NCBI RefSeq assembly: GCF_025847275.1 | Contig: NZ_JAOZEV010000002.1 | Location: 248,001-312,000 of the forward strand | DNA: 64,000 nucleotides | Source of the DNA: Flavobacterium frigoritolerans | GTDB lineage: Bacteria; Bacteroidota; Bacteroidia; Flavobacteriales; Flavobacteriaceae | Direction of reading: 5' to 3' | Shown here: one piece after another, positions 1 through 8,722 of the stretch | Numbering within the stretch: position 1 is the first letter of the stretch | How the letters are laid out: each line of letters begins with the position of its first letter | Made by a program: the position numbers and the translations under genes | Notes under the pieces: generated by a model | What the model was told of the DNA's origin: nothing | What the model saw: the letters and a program-made list of their open reading frames with translations, nothing else | Database searches by the model: none

Positions 1-603
1 AATACATAGTTAAGAATACTTTTACTACAAAAAAGAAACCACGCAATAGCATTAAACGAGCTGAATTCTTATATTTTTCATCCAAATAAACTTCTAAAAA
101 GTATCGATTTATATTTTTGAAAGATAATTCGTCTTATTAATAACCAAATATTGAACTATTTATACTACAAATTAATTGTTAATTTTTTACAATTTCTGTA
201 CCTTAAAATTACCACTGCCTATTGCCTGCGAAAACGAGTGCTTTATAGAGCTAGTGAAATCGTAACTACTACTTTTTTTATTGCAAGAAATCAAAATTAA
301 CTCATTTTAAAAACTAATAATACCCACTGATAATAAACCACTTATAAGAAACAAGCTATTATTTTTATATTATTTAAGAACTAAAAACTACAAAGCAATA
401 TAGACTTTTTATGCACTATAACTGAGATAGAAAAGCACTATATCATCAACAAATCAGAATCACACAACAGGTTGATTACATGTAAAATAACTTAAACTAA
501 AAACATTCTTAAATAAAGCCTTTCTATTAAAAAGTGAGCATAATCACTCAAAAAAGACAGAAAATAGGCCTATTTTTGTAAAAATTACAAAATTTACAAA
601 AAG
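1..603. other. AT-rich intergenic region, no gene seen
   Basis: No credible open reading frame, RNA gene or clear terminator was seen in this stretch. Its right end carries the likely promoter of the following chalcone-isomerase-like gene. The left end is cut by the window, so an upstream gene could lie just outside. Confidence 0.6.
571..578 (+). promoter_or_regulatory. Bacteroidota-type -7 element (TATTTTTG)
   Basis: TATTTTTG matches the TAnnTTTG consensus of the Bacteroidota housekeeping sigma factor and lies 25 bases before the ATG at 604. No good TTG partner is visible 19-21 bases upstream, so this is a partial match. Confidence 0.45.
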
Positions 604-1179
604 ATGAAAAAAATTTTATTATTACTTACAGTAATTTCAACTTTGCAATTCACTAATGTTTCCGCACAAAAAACGTTCACAGTAGATGGTGTTGTTCTAC
701 CAAGAACAATCCAATTTCAGAACAAAACTTTATCATTAAATGGCGCAGGCGGAAGATCAAAATTATGGTTAGGGTCATGTGTACAATCCTTATACTTATC
801 TCAATTAACACAAGATTCTGAATATATCCTGGATAGTGCCACTGAAATGGCAATTCGTATCAATATAACCACTTCAATAATACCAGCTAGTAAATTAACC
901 CAACTTATACATGAACGCTTCGAAAAATCGGCAGCAAACAATATGGAACCCTTAAGGTACCGATTAGAAGATTTTAAAAATATGTTAGGTAACCAGATCA
1001 ATGAAAAAGATATCTTTAAAATTGTCTATTCTCCTATTGATTCATCTGTCTGGGTATATAAAAACAATGTTTTAAAAGGAAAAATTAAAGGAAATGATTT
1101 CAAAAAAGCTCTTTTTGGAATCTGGTTATCTAACAAACCTGCCGATCAAAAATTGAAAGATCAATTATTAGGTAAATAA
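604..1179 (+). CDS. Exported chalcone isomerase-like protein (copy 1)
   Basis: The 191-residue protein begins with a signal peptide ending near NVSA-QK and is probably periplasmic. The mature part shows the pattern of bacterial chalcone isomerase-like (CHI-fold) proteins: VDGVVLPRTI, then LSLNGAGGRSK, a central EMAIRINI strand, SSVWVYKNN and a C-terminal KALFGIWLSNKP. The bacterial members have no established enzyme activity and may bind fatty acids or other lipids, so the name describes the fold only. It is followed by a paralogue at 1447 of exactly the same length. Each copy has its own -7 element, so they look like separately transcribed tandem duplicates. The ATG at 604 is directly followed by the basic n-region, which supports this start. 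Confidence 0.85.
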   Translation: MKKILLLLTVISTLQFTNVSAQKTFTVDGVVLPRTIQFQNKTLSLNGAGGRSKLWLGSCVQSLYLSQLTQDSEYILDSATEMAIRINITTSIIPASKLTQLIHERFEKSAANNMEPLRYRLEDFKNMLGNQINEKDIFKIVYSPIDSSVWVYKNNVLKGKIKGNDFKKALFGIWLSNKPADQKLKDQLLGK

Positions 1180-1308
1180 ATTTTAATATACTACTTCAGC
1201 TAAAGATATCAAAACAAGTTAAATATACTAAAATCTTTACCTAAATGAATCCGAGAAAATCATTTAAACTCGGACTAATAAAAAATCAAACTACCTATAC
1301 AAATAAAC

Positions 1309-1344
1309 ACTTACTAGTTAATTGTAACCAATTAACTAGTAAGT
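1309..1344. repeat. Perfect 16-bp inverted repeat with 4-base loop
   Basis: The arms at 1309-1324 and 1329-1344 are perfectly complementary and separated by TAAC. The hairpin lies between the two tandem chalcone-isomerase-like genes. There is no T-run directly after it on the plus strand, so it is not a classical terminator; it could be an RNA-stabilising hairpin or a protein site. A weaker inverted repeat (TCCGAG / CTCGGA) lies at 1250-1274. Confidence 0.7.
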
Positions 1345-1413
1345 AAAAACTCATTCCTAATGTATTTTTTAGAAAAGTCGGCGTAACTGTCTCTAAAATA
1401 CAAAAATTAGAAG

Positions 1414-1421
1414 TATTTTTG
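1414..1421 (+). promoter_or_regulatory. Bacteroidota-type -7 element (TATTTTTG)
   Basis: A TAnnTTTG match lies 25 bases before the ATG of the second chalcone-isomerase-like gene, the same spacing as in front of copy 1. No clear -33 TTG was found. Confidence 0.45.
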
Positions 1422-1446
1422 CGAAAAACTTAAAAATACAATAAGA

Positions 1447-2022
1447 ATGAATAATTTTTTATTTTCACTTACAGTACTTATGACTTTGCAATTTTCGACC
1501 ACTACAGCTCAGAAAGTTTTTAATATTGAAGGTGTAATGGTTCCAAGAACTATAGAATTCCAAAACAAAACTTTATCATTAAATGGAGCTGGTGGACGAT
1601 CTATGATGTGGTCAGATATATATGTGCAAGCTTTGTACTTATCTCAATTAAGTCAAGATGCAAAATTCATTATTGATAGTGACACAGAAATGGCAATTCG
1701 GATAGAAATTACCTCCTCGATGGTATCTTCTAAAAAATTGACAAAAGCAATGGATGACAATTTCAAGAAAACTGCTGGAGATAATTTAAATGTATTACAG
1801 CCTCGAATCGAAGAATTAAAATACTACTTAAGTGATGATATCACCAAAAAAGATGTCTTTAAACTTATTTACTCTCCTAATGACTCTTCTGTTTGGGTAT
1901 ACAAAAACAACCAATTAAAAGGAAAAATTCAAGGGTTTGATTTCAAAAAAGCTCTTTTTAGCATTTGGTTAGCTGAGAAACCTACGGACGAGAAATTAAA
2001 AAATCAGTTATTAGGTAAATAA
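1447..2022 (+). CDS. Exported chalcone isomerase-like protein (copy 2)
   Basis: This is a 191-residue paralogue of the gene at 604 with the same order of motifs: signal peptide ending near TTTA-QK, then VPRTIEFQNKTLSLNGAGGR, EMAIRIEI, SSVWVYKNNQLKGKI and KALFSIWLAEKP. The central helical part (about residues 95-135) differs most between the copies, where the ligand pocket of CHI-fold proteins would be expected, so they may bind different ligands. That point is inference. It probably resides in the periplasm. No enzyme activity can be assigned. Confidence 0.85.
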   Translation: MNNFLFSLTVLMTLQFSTTTAQKVFNIEGVMVPRTIEFQNKTLSLNGAGGRSMMWSDIYVQALYLSQLSQDAKFIIDSDTEMAIRIEITSSMVSSKKLTKAMDDNFKKTAGDNLNVLQPRIEELKYYLSDDITKKDVFKLIYSPNDSSVWVYKNNQLKGKIQGFDFKKALFSIWLAEKPTDEKLKNQLLGK

Positions 2023-2091
2023 GCATTCTTAGGTAATTTGGTTAAAAAATCATCATTATACGAACTATTTGAAATATTTAGTATAATACAC

Positions 2092-2120
2092 ATTTCGCAT
2101 TATCCTATTTTTTATATTTG
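2092..2120 (+). promoter_or_regulatory. Promoter of the amino-acid dehydrogenase gene
   Basis: TATATTTG at 2113-2120 is a strong -7 element, 25 bases before the ATG at 2146. The -33 region has only a degenerate TTTCG near 2094. Confidence 0.55.
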
Positions 2121-2145
2121 TCTAAATTAAACTAATCGCAGTAAA

Positions 2146-3372
2146 ATGAAAGATTTATTAAAGAAATTTGAAAATAAGGAACCTGAGATCGTATTCAATT
2201 GGAAAGATTCTGAAACTGAAGCCGAAGGATGGACAGTAATTAATTCCCTTCGAGGTGGAGCTGCTGGTGGTGGTACCCGAATGCGAAAGGGTTTAGATGT
2301 AAACGAAGTTTTATCATTGGCAAAAACAATGGAAGTAAAATTTTCAGTTTCTGGACCTGCGATTGGTGGTGCTAAATCTGGTATTAATTTTGATCCAAAC
2401 GATCCAAGAAAAAAAGGAGTTTTACAACGTTGGTACAAAGCAGTATCGCCATTACTAAAAAGTTATTATGGAACTGGTGGTGATTTAAATGTTGATGAAA
2501 TTCACGAAGTAATTCCAATGACTGAAGAATGTGGTGTTTGGCATCCACAAGAAGGAGTTTTTAACGGTCACTTTAAACCTACGGAAGCTGATAAAATTAA
2601 CCGAATTGGGCAATTACGCCAAGGAGTTATCAAAGTAATTGAAAATCCAAAGTTCTCACCTGATGTAACAAGAAAATATACTGTTGCTGATATGATTACT
2701 GGTTTTGGTGTTGCCCAAGCAGTACGCCATTTTTATTCTACTTATGGTGGCGATGTAAAAGGGAAGAAAGCAATCGTGCAAGGTTTTGGTAACGTAGGAT
2801 CTGCTGCCGCTTTCTATTTGGCAGACATGGGAGTTAAAATTATCGGAATTATTGACAGAGATGGTGGATTAATCAAAGAAGAAGGTTTTTCTTTTGAAGA
2901 AATCAAAGCATTATTTTTAGCAAAAGATGGCAATAAACTTGTTGCTGATAATATGATTCCATTTGAAGAAATAAATGAAAAAATATGGACAATTGGAGCT
3001 GAAATTTTCACGCCTTGTGCAGCTTCTAGATTGGTAACTCAAAATCAAATTGATGCTTTAATTACTAATGGTCTTGAAGTAATTTCTTGTGGAGCAAATG
3101 TACCTTTTGCTGATAAAGAAATTTTCTTTGGTTCTATTATGGAACAAGTAGATAGCAAAGTGAGTTTAATTCCTGACTTTATCTCTAACTGCGGAATGGC
3201 TCGTGTTTTTGCCTATTTCATGGAAAAGAAAGTTCAAATGACTGATGAAGCTATTTTTAATGATACTTCGGATACTATAAAAAATGCAATACAAAAAGCA
3301 CATGCTTTAAGTGCATCAAAAACAAATATCAGCGCAACAGCTTTTGAAATTGCACTGAAACAATTAGTATAA
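2146..3372 (+). CDS. Glu/Leu/Phe/Val dehydrogenase
   Basis: This 408-residue protein belongs to the glutamate/leucine/phenylalanine/valine dehydrogenase family, which reversibly deaminates an amino acid to its oxo-acid with NAD(P). The N-terminal substrate domain carries the glycine-rich GPAIGGAKSGI segment that includes the conserved lysine region. The C-terminal Rossmann domain has VQGFGNVGSAAAFYLADMG (about residues 212-230) followed by an acidic IIDRDGG. Bacterial hexameric glutamate dehydrogenases are usually near 450 residues, and leucine or phenylalanine dehydrogenases near 360, so length does not settle the substrate. The gene appears monocistronic, with its own promoter and a strong terminator. 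The start is supported by the promoter 25 bases upstream. Confidence 0.88.
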   Translation: MKDLLKKFENKEPEIVFNWKDSETEAEGWTVINSLRGGAAGGGTRMRKGLDVNEVLSLAKTMEVKFSVSGPAIGGAKSGINFDPNDPRKKGVLQRWYKAVSPLLKSYYGTGGDLNVDEIHEVIPMTEECGVWHPQEGVFNGHFKPTEADKINRIGQLRQGVIKVIENPKFSPDVTRKYTVADMITGFGVAQAVRHFYSTYGGDVKGKKAIVQGFGNVGSAAAFYLADMGVKIIGIIDRDGGLIKEEGFSFEEIKALFLAKDGNKLVADNMIPFEEINEKIWTIGAEIFTPCAASRLVTQNQIDALITNGLEVISCGANVPFADKEIFFGSIMEQVDSKVSLIPDFISNCGMARVFAYFMEKKVQMTDEAIFNDTSDTIKNAIQKAHALSASKTNISATAFEIALKQLV

Positions 3373-3391
3373 TTTTTTTATACAATATTCT

Positions 3392-3437
3392 AAACGAATC
3401 AAACTAGTATTTCACCTGTTTGATTCGTTTTTTTATT
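3392..3437 (+). terminator. Intrinsic terminator after the dehydrogenase gene
   Basis: A 13-bp stem (3392-3404 with 3418-3430) is followed by a T-rich run on the plus strand. Confidence 0.85.
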
Positions 3438-3633
3438 TTTTATTCCCACATAAATTTAGCAGATCGAGCGAATAATATTTAACTCTTTAAATATTTGCAA
3501 TGACACAATATAAATCTGCGTGTTAGAAACAGATACTAAAAACTAGCATTTCATAAAATCCGTCCCTGCCTTTGATTGTAAACAATTTTTAGTACTTTTA
3601 AACGTTTAAATTTAAAACTAATTTGATAAAAAT

Positions 3634-4590
3634 ATGGCAATCCCTATTGGCTTAATATCGAGACTACTAGGCAAAGCTAGTGATTCGTTTGCAAATGCTC
3701 CAGGCTCTGATAGAAAGAAATCAATCATTGTTTCTGTGCTTTTGTATGGGCTAATTGTACTTCTTTTATTCTTCATCCGTTTTTGGCCTCCTGCAAATGG
3801 TCTGAACGAATTAGCTGGCGGTGGTGGTGGAGGTGGCGTTACTGTAAACTTTGGCGATAGCGATTTGGGCTCAGGTGCAAATTACAAAAGTGAAGTTTTG
3901 GAGGTGAAAAACCATGCTAAACAAACTCCTGTAAAATCGACTCCTGAAGAAGCTATACTGTCACAAGAGAATTCGACCGAAGAGAGTGTTGTAATTCCTC
4001 AAAAAGAGAAAACAAAAAAACCTATAACAGTTACAAAACCGGACCCAAAACCTGTAGTCGAGAAACCTAAAGTTTCAAACACCACAAATGATGCATTATC
4101 AAGTATTTTAAAAGGCTCTAACAAAGGAGGCGATGGTGATGATAAAGTTGCTGGTAACAAAGGAAAATCAAACGGAAGCTTGAATTCTAATGGCTATTAT
4201 GGAACTGGTGGTTCTGGCGGTGGAACTGGTGGAGGAAACGGAACTGGTAACGGAATAGGAACAGGAAGCGGATACGGCTCTGGAAGTGGAGGCGGATCAG
4301 GAAGCGGTTCTGGTGGCGGATCAGGTTATTCTCTTGGAAACAGAAAAGCATTATCTAAACCAGCTCCAAACTATACTTGTAATGAAGTTGGAAGAGTAGT
4401 TGTAGAAGTTTCTGTAGACAGAAACGGAAGAACCATAAGTGCAGTTGCAGGAATTAAAGGAACCACAAACACAGCAAAATGTTTATTGGATCAAGCCAAA
4501 ATAGCTGCTATGAATACAAAATGGGCAGCTAGTAACGATGCTCCCGAAAAACAAGTTGGTAAAATTATCTACAATTTCGATTTGAATTAA
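3634..4590 (+). CDS. TonB-like energy transducer with glycine-rich linker
   Basis: The 318-residue protein has a cytoplasmic N-terminus of about 34 residues, one membrane helix (about 31-50, SIIVSVLLYGLIVLLLFFI), a short GGGGGGG stretch followed by VNFGDSDLGSG, a Lys/Pro region (KPDPKPVVEKPK), and a long Gly/Ser linker (about residues 185-235). It ends in a TonB-like C-terminal domain containing VGRVVVEVSVDRNGR and IIYNFDLN. TonB proteins carry the energy of the ExbB/ExbD motor across the periplasm to outer-membrane receptors. The convergent exbD/exbB genes directly downstream fit this role. The cytoplasmic stretch before the membrane helix is longer than in many TonB proteins. Which receptor it serves cannot be told from this window. 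Confidence 0.82.
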   Translation: MAIPIGLISRLLGKASDSFANAPGSDRKKSIIVSVLLYGLIVLLLFFIRFWPPANGLNELAGGGGGGGVTVNFGDSDLGSGANYKSEVLEVKNHAKQTPVKSTPEEAILSQENSTEESVVIPQKEKTKKPITVTKPDPKPVVEKPKVSNTTNDALSSILKGSNKGGDGDDKVAGNKGKSNGSLNSNGYYGTGGSGGGTGGGNGTGNGIGTGSGYGSGSGGGSGSGSGGGSGYSLGNRKALSKPAPNYTCNEVGRVVVEVSVDRNGRTISAVAGIKGTTNTAKCLLDQAKIAAMNTKWAASNDAPEKQVGKIIYNFDLN

Positions 4591-4604
4591 AATAATAAGA
4601 AAAT

Positions 4605-4642
4605 AAAAAAGGCTTTCAGATTTTACACTGAAAGCCTTTTTT
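4605..4642. terminator. Bidirectional terminator between tonB-like gene and exbD
   Basis: A stem of GGCTTTCAG and CTGAAAGCC (4607-4640) is flanked by A-run and T-run on both sides, so it can end transcription of both convergent units. Confidence 0.85.
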
Positions 4643-4664
4643 ATTTGTAGCCTTTACTTTTTTA

Positions 4665-5060
4665 TTACTTAGGACTTGTTGCAATAACAAACTTAAGATT
4701 ATTCCTCACTCCTATTTGAAGCACATCTACCAAATCTTGCACTTGTAGATTAAACGGAATCCTTACGACTACTGTTTGTTCTTTATCTGTACCTAATTTC
4801 GACATTAACGTTGTTTCTAACTCTTCAAAATCTACTGGCTGTTTATCGATATAGAATTTTTTATCTTCTGTAACTGATAAGCTTATAAATTGTTTGTTTG
4901 TTTTTTCGTTTGCTTTGGCTTTTGGTAATGTCATTTTTATAACATTAGGATTTGCCAATGTCGATATAATCAAGAAAAACAAAAGCAAGAAAAACATAAT
5001 GTCACTTAGTGATGAAGTTGCCACCTCGGCATGAAATCTTCTTTTTCTTTTAATTGACAT
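4665..5060 (-). CDS. exbD: ExbD/TolR-type biopolymer transport protein
   Basis: This 131-residue protein has a short basic cytoplasmic N-terminus (MSIKRKRRFHAEV), one membrane helix (about residues 18-36) beginning with the conserved LSDIMFFLLLFF that carries the proton-relay aspartate, and a periplasmic domain. It works with ExbB as a proton-driven motor that energises a TonB-like partner in the inner membrane. It lies four bases downstream of exbB on the same strand, so the two are almost certainly co-transcribed. The TonB-like gene faces it from the other side. ExbD and TolR are close relatives; the TonB neighbour favours ExbD. Confidence 0.88.
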   Translation of the reverse strand: MSIKRKRRFHAEVATSSLSDIMFFLLLFFLIISTLANPNVIKMTLPKAKANEKTNKQFISLSVTEDKKFYIDKQPVDFEELETTLMSKLGTDKEQTVVVRIPFNLQVQDLVDVLQIGVRNNLKFVIATSPK

Positions 5061-5063
5061 AGC

Positions 5064-5759
5064 TTATGATCTTTGAATAATATTTACAAACTCAAGAATT
5101 TGCTTCTGAATTTTTAATGCAAAATCATCGATTTTACCATTCAAAAGGTGGTATGCACTGTAAGCAATAATACCTACAATTAACCCTGAACCACTACTAA
5201 TCATTTTTTCATATAATCCACCAGAAATATTACCAATACTAATATTTTCAGTAACCGAAATACTATAAAATATTTTGATAACTCCTGAAATAGTTCCAAT
5301 AAAACCTAAAGTTGGTGCAATACCAGCAATAAGACCTAAATGTCCTAAACGTCTTTCCATCTCCCCTATTTCAATATCGGCAGCACGATCCATATTCGAT
5401 TCAATTTCAGCAATTGGTCTTCCTATGACAAGTACACCTTCTTTAAGAATATTTCCTGCAGCTGTATCACTTCTCTCTACAATACTTCTGGCCATATCTA
5501 AATTACCTGAATTTAGATTTACACTAACATCCATCATTAATCTATTATCGATTTTAGAAGCTTTACTTATGTATAAATAACGTTCGATAATTACGTAAAA
5601 AGTGTAAAATAACAATATGGCAATTGGAATCAGGAAAACCCCTCCTTTTAAGATAAATCCTAAAACAGAAATCTCTGCATTTGGTGCAATTTTTTCGATA
5701 ACTACGTTAGATGCGGCGTTTGCAATAGTATCCGCTTGTAATTGAATGAAGCTAAACAT
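5064..5759 (-). CDS. exbB: ExbB/TolQ/MotA-type proton channel protein
   Basis: The 231-residue protein has an N-terminal periplasmic segment and a first membrane helix (about residues 32-58). A cytoplasmic loop follows with ERRLGHLGLIAGIAPTLGFIGTISGVI, then a final helix GSGLIVGIIAYSAYHLL. The IAPTLGFIGTISGVI block is the signature of the MotA/TolQ/ExbB family and includes the threonine thought to line the proton path. It forms the inner-membrane motor with the downstream exbD product. It is divergently transcribed from folC across about 130 bases. Distinguishing ExbB from TolQ rests on the neighbouring TonB-like gene. Confidence 0.88.
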   Translation of the reverse strand: MFSFIQLQADTIANAASNVVIEKIAPNAEISVLGFILKGGVFLIPIAILLFYTFYVIIERYLYISKASKIDNRLMMDVSVNLNSGNLDMARSIVERSDTAAGNILKEGVLVIGRPIAEIESNMDRAADIEIGEMERRLGHLGLIAGIAPTLGFIGTISGVIKIFYSISVTENISIGNISGGLYEKMISSGSGLIVGIIAYSAYHLLNGKIDDFALKIQKQILEFVNIIQRS

Positions 5760-5890
5760 ATATTAATTCTTGTTTTTAATAATTAATTCTAAAAAATATT
5801 CCAATTTTGCAATAAAGATACTTTTCGTTGTAATATTAAACTAAAAAAAACGGAAATTATTTCAATCAGCAACTATTTTACTCAAAATAA

Positions 5891-7129
5891 ATGAACTATC
5901 AAGAAACTACAAACTGGATGTTTAATCAACTCCCGATGTACCAATTACAAGGAGCTTCGGCTTATAAAGAAGACTTAACTAACATTAAGCTGCTGGCTTC
6001 TCATCTTGATAATCCCGAAAATCAATTAAAATGCATTCATGTTGCCGGAACAAACGGAAAAGGTTCCACCTCGCATATGCTTGCTTCAGTATTACAAGAA
6101 GCAGGATATAAAGTTGGATTATATACTTCACCACATTTAAAAGACTTTCGAGAACGCATTAAAATTAATGGTAAAGAAATTTCAGAAGATTTTGTCTGCG
6201 AGTTTATAAGTAAACACAAATCTTTTTTTGAATCTAACGATATGAGTTTTTTCGAAATGTCAGTTGGTCTGGCTTTTGATTATTTTGCTACAGAAAAAGT
6301 AGACATTGCTATTATAGAAGTTGGTTTAGGCGGAAGATTAGATGCTACTAATATTATTACACCTTTAATTTCGGTAATTACCAATATCGATCTAGATCAT
6401 ACACAATTTTTAGGAACTACTCCAGCAGCAATTGCAGGTGAAAAAGCGGGAATAATAAAACCAAACGTTCCTGTTGTAATTGGAGAATACACTCCTGAAA
6501 CACAGCCAGTTTTTTTAGCTAAAGCTATAGAAAACAATGCTCCAATTTATTTTGCTTCTGATTTGATTACCGAAGTTTACCCTTCGGACTTATTGGGAGA
6601 TTACCAACAGCATAATAAAAAAACGGTACAGCAAACAATTCATATTTTAAATACTCTAAAGGAATTTAAAGTAACCAATGAAAATCTCAAAACTGGCTTA
6701 CTAAATGTTTCAACCAATACTGGTCTACAAGGAAGATGGCAACAACTTGGTGCGGATCCAAAAATAATTTGCGATACCGCCCATAATAAACATGGCTTAG
6801 CAATTGTCATGAATCAGATTAAAAAAGAAACTTTCGACAACTTACATATTGTTCTTGGTGTTGTAAATGATAAAGATCTAGATTCGATCTTGCCATTATT
6901 TCCTAAACAAGCGCACTACTATTTCTGCAGTCCTAACTCCAGTCGTGGCTTAGCCACTTCTATTTTACAAGAAAATGCAAAAAAATACGATTTAATAGGT
7001 AAAACTTACGATTCAGTTTCTGAAGCTTTCTCAGCTGCAAAGGAAAAAGCTACTAAAAATGATTTCATTTATGCAGGCGGAAGTACATTTGTAGTAGCCG
7101 AGTTGCCTTTATCTGATGAAAAGAAATAA
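5891..7129 (+). CDS. folC: Folylpolyglutamate/dihydrofolate synthase
   Basis: The 412-residue protein is a Mur-ligase-type ATP-dependent ligase that adds glutamate to folates, and possibly to dihydropteroate. It shows the P-loop HVAGTNGKGSTSHML (about residues 50-64), then YTSPHLKDFRERI, a DIAIIEVGLGGRLDATN block (the folate-ligase signature), NIDLDHTQFLG, and the C-terminal GRWQQLG and CDTAHN motifs. The last of these is the glutamate ligase domain containing the family aspartate and histidine. The length is typical. The protein should be cytosolic. It is transcribed away from exbB; the following segment holds a tRNA-Val gene with its own promoter. Confidence 0.93.
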   Translation: MNYQETTNWMFNQLPMYQLQGASAYKEDLTNIKLLASHLDNPENQLKCIHVAGTNGKGSTSHMLASVLQEAGYKVGLYTSPHLKDFRERIKINGKEISEDFVCEFISKHKSFFESNDMSFFEMSVGLAFDYFATEKVDIAIIEVGLGGRLDATNIITPLISVITNIDLDHTQFLGTTPAAIAGEKAGIIKPNVPVVIGEYTPETQPVFLAKAIENNAPIYFASDLITEVYPSDLLGDYQQHNKKTVQQTIHILNTLKEFKVTNENLKTGLLNVSTNTGLQGRWQQLGADPKIICDTAHNKHGLAIVMNQIKKETFDNLHIVLGVVNDKDLDSILPLFPKQAHYYFCSPNSSRGLATSILQENAKKYDLIGKTYDSVSEAFSAAKEKATKNDFIYAGGSTFVVAELPLSDEKK

Positions 7130-7271
7130 AAAAGTGAAACAAATTTGCAGCAAAAGAGAATAAACATTGAAATAATTGATTCTTTCATTAAAAATCAGTA
7201 ATTCCAAACAACTAAATATCAAGAAGCTAAAAATTAAATACAAATTACCATTACATTTTCTTTAAAAATAT

Positions 7272-7302
7272 TTTGGAGATACGAAAAACAGTTCTATATT
7301 TG
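7272..7302 (+). promoter_or_regulatory. Promoter of tRNA-Val copy 1
   Basis: TTTG at 7272-7275 and TATATTTG at 7295-7302 are separated by 19 bases, a near-consensus Bacteroidota promoter about 38 bases before the mature tRNA. The sequence from the -7 element to the tRNA is almost the same as in front of copy 2. Confidence 0.75.
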
Positions 7303-7340
7303 CACTCGCAATCAGAAAATGATAGCAACCTAGTAAAATA

Positions 7341-7415
7341 GGGCGATTAGCTCAGCTGGTTCAGAGCACCTCGTTTACACCGAGGGGGTCGGGGGTTCGA
7401 ACCCCTCATCGCCCA
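7341..7415 (+). tRNA. tRNA-Val (anticodon TAC), copy 1
   Basis: The cloverleaf is complete. The acceptor arms are GGGCGAT and ATCGCCC with A as the discriminator. The anticodon loop TTTACAC is closed by a CCTCG/CGAGG stem, and the T-arm contains GGTTCGAACC. The anticodon TAC reads valine codons. CCA follows at 7416-7418, so this copy encodes its 3' end. A second copy with an identical mature sequence lies at 9755. Confidence 0.95.
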
Positions 7416-7419
7416 CCAA

Positions 7420-7450
7420 GAAACTCCTTAAGAAATTAAGGAGTTTTTTT
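7420..7450 (+). terminator. Terminator after tRNA-Val copy 1
   Basis: AAACTCCTTA (7421-7430) pairs with TAAGGAGTTT (7437-7446), followed by a T-run. The same hairpin family recurs at 9831, 21151, 24779 and 30937. Confidence 0.88.
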
Positions 7451-7472
7451 ATGCCTTTTTTTGAAATATTTT

Positions 7473-7520
7473 GGATCAACACGAAACGGATCAATACGAA
7501 AACGGGATCAACACGAAAAC
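7473..7520 (+). repeat. Three imperfect 15-17-base tandem repeats
   Basis: The unit GGATCAACACGAAAC occurs three times head to tail (7473-7487, 7488-7503, 7504-7520) with small changes. It lies between tRNA-Val copy 1 and the propeller gene. The function is unknown. Confidence 0.7.
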
Positions 7521-7681
7521 CTGTGGAGCAGCAAAAATTAAGCATAAATATTGGTTAGTCTAAAAAGGAAGAATCTATATTTCTTACCTCTCTGAATACT
7601 AACATGAATACTTTTATTTCCGCATTGAAGAATTGTTTCTATATTAGTATAAAATAAAATCTGAATTAATAGCAAGATACA

Positions 7682-8722
7682 ATGAATAAGTACTTACAGA
7701 TTTACACAATGTTATTAATGCTTTTTCTCTACACCTCCTGTCAACAAAAACAAAAAGAGGGAAAAAAAATTATTATCAACTCCGAAACCAAAGGCGAAAT
7801 TACCTCCCACGGACCTCAATGGATAAGTCGAACTATAATACAAGATAGAAAAAACAACATTTGGATTGCCTCATTTACTGGTGTTTTTCGGTACAATGGA
7901 AGGTCTTTTACCAATATTACAAGTAAAGTAATTCCCGCTCGCTTTTTTTCAGTTTTAGAAGATAAAAAAGGTAACTTTTGGCTAGGCACTATCGGCTCAG
8001 GCACTTATTATTACGATGGAAAATCCTTTCAAAATTTCACAACTAAAGAAGGCCTTCTTAATAATGAAGTAACCAGTATTTATGAAGACAGAAAAGGCAA
8101 TATCTGGTTCGGTGTTTCTGGAGGAGTAAGTAGTTACGACGGAAAGTCCTTTCGGAATTTTATCATAGATGGGAATGAGATGAATGAGGACCAAACAGGA
8201 AAAACCTTTCCAAATAGACGTCCTTATGAAACCAATTCTATTATTGAAGACAAAAAGGGCAATTTTTGGTTTGCTACAAGAGGCAACACCTTTATCTATG
8301 ATGGAAAAACATTTTCTATTTTTACCCATAACGACAAACCCTATAAAAATGTTCGTTCTATAATCGAAGATAAAAAAGGTAACATCTGGCTTGGCGGACC
8401 TGATGGTCTTTGGCGCTATGATGGCAGTGCGCATACTAATTTCACAAAGAATTTTGTCGGCCATATAATCGAAGATAAAAAAGGTAATATTTGGACTAAT
8501 TCACAAAGAGATAATAGTCAAGTTTGGGCACTTTTTCGCTATGACGGAAACTCGTTGTCTGATAAAAAGCCTACTGTAACCGAAATTAAGTCAGGAGGAA
8601 AAGGGCTTTTTGGCATTTTAGAAACTCGTGATGGGAATATTTGGTTTGGATCGATGAATGGAGTACATCGTTATAACGGAAAGACCATCACAGACTTTAA
8701 AAGCAAAGATGGTCAGAAATAG
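7682..8722 (+). CDS. Lipoprotein with beta-propeller repeats (two-component-regulator propeller type)
   Basis: The 346-residue protein has a lipoprotein signal ending at Cys20 (LYTSC). The rest consists of about seven repeats of roughly 40 residues with the pattern EDKKGNIWLG...YDGKSF.NFT. These are Reg_prop repeats, the blades found in the periplasmic sensor part of Bacteroidota hybrid two-component systems. Here no membrane helix or kinase follows, so the protein is a free-standing propeller, probably anchored to a membrane by lipid. What it binds is unknown. It lies between the two tRNA-Val copies and looks monocistronic. The ATG at 7682 places the lipobox at the expected distance. Confidence 0.82.
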   Translation: MNKYLQIYTMLLMLFLYTSCQQKQKEGKKIIINSETKGEITSHGPQWISRTIIQDRKNNIWIASFTGVFRYNGRSFTNITSKVIPARFFSVLEDKKGNFWLGTIGSGTYYYDGKSFQNFTTKEGLLNNEVTSIYEDRKGNIWFGVSGGVSSYDGKSFRNFIIDGNEMNEDQTGKTFPNRRPYETNSIIEDKKGNFWFATRGNTFIYDGKTFSIFTHNDKPYKNVRSIIEDKKGNIWLGGPDGLWRYDGSAHTNFTKNFVGHIIEDKKGNIWTNSQRDNSQVWALFRYDGNSLSDKKPTVTEIKSGGKGLFGILETRDGNIWFGSMNGVHRYNGKTITDFKSKDGQK

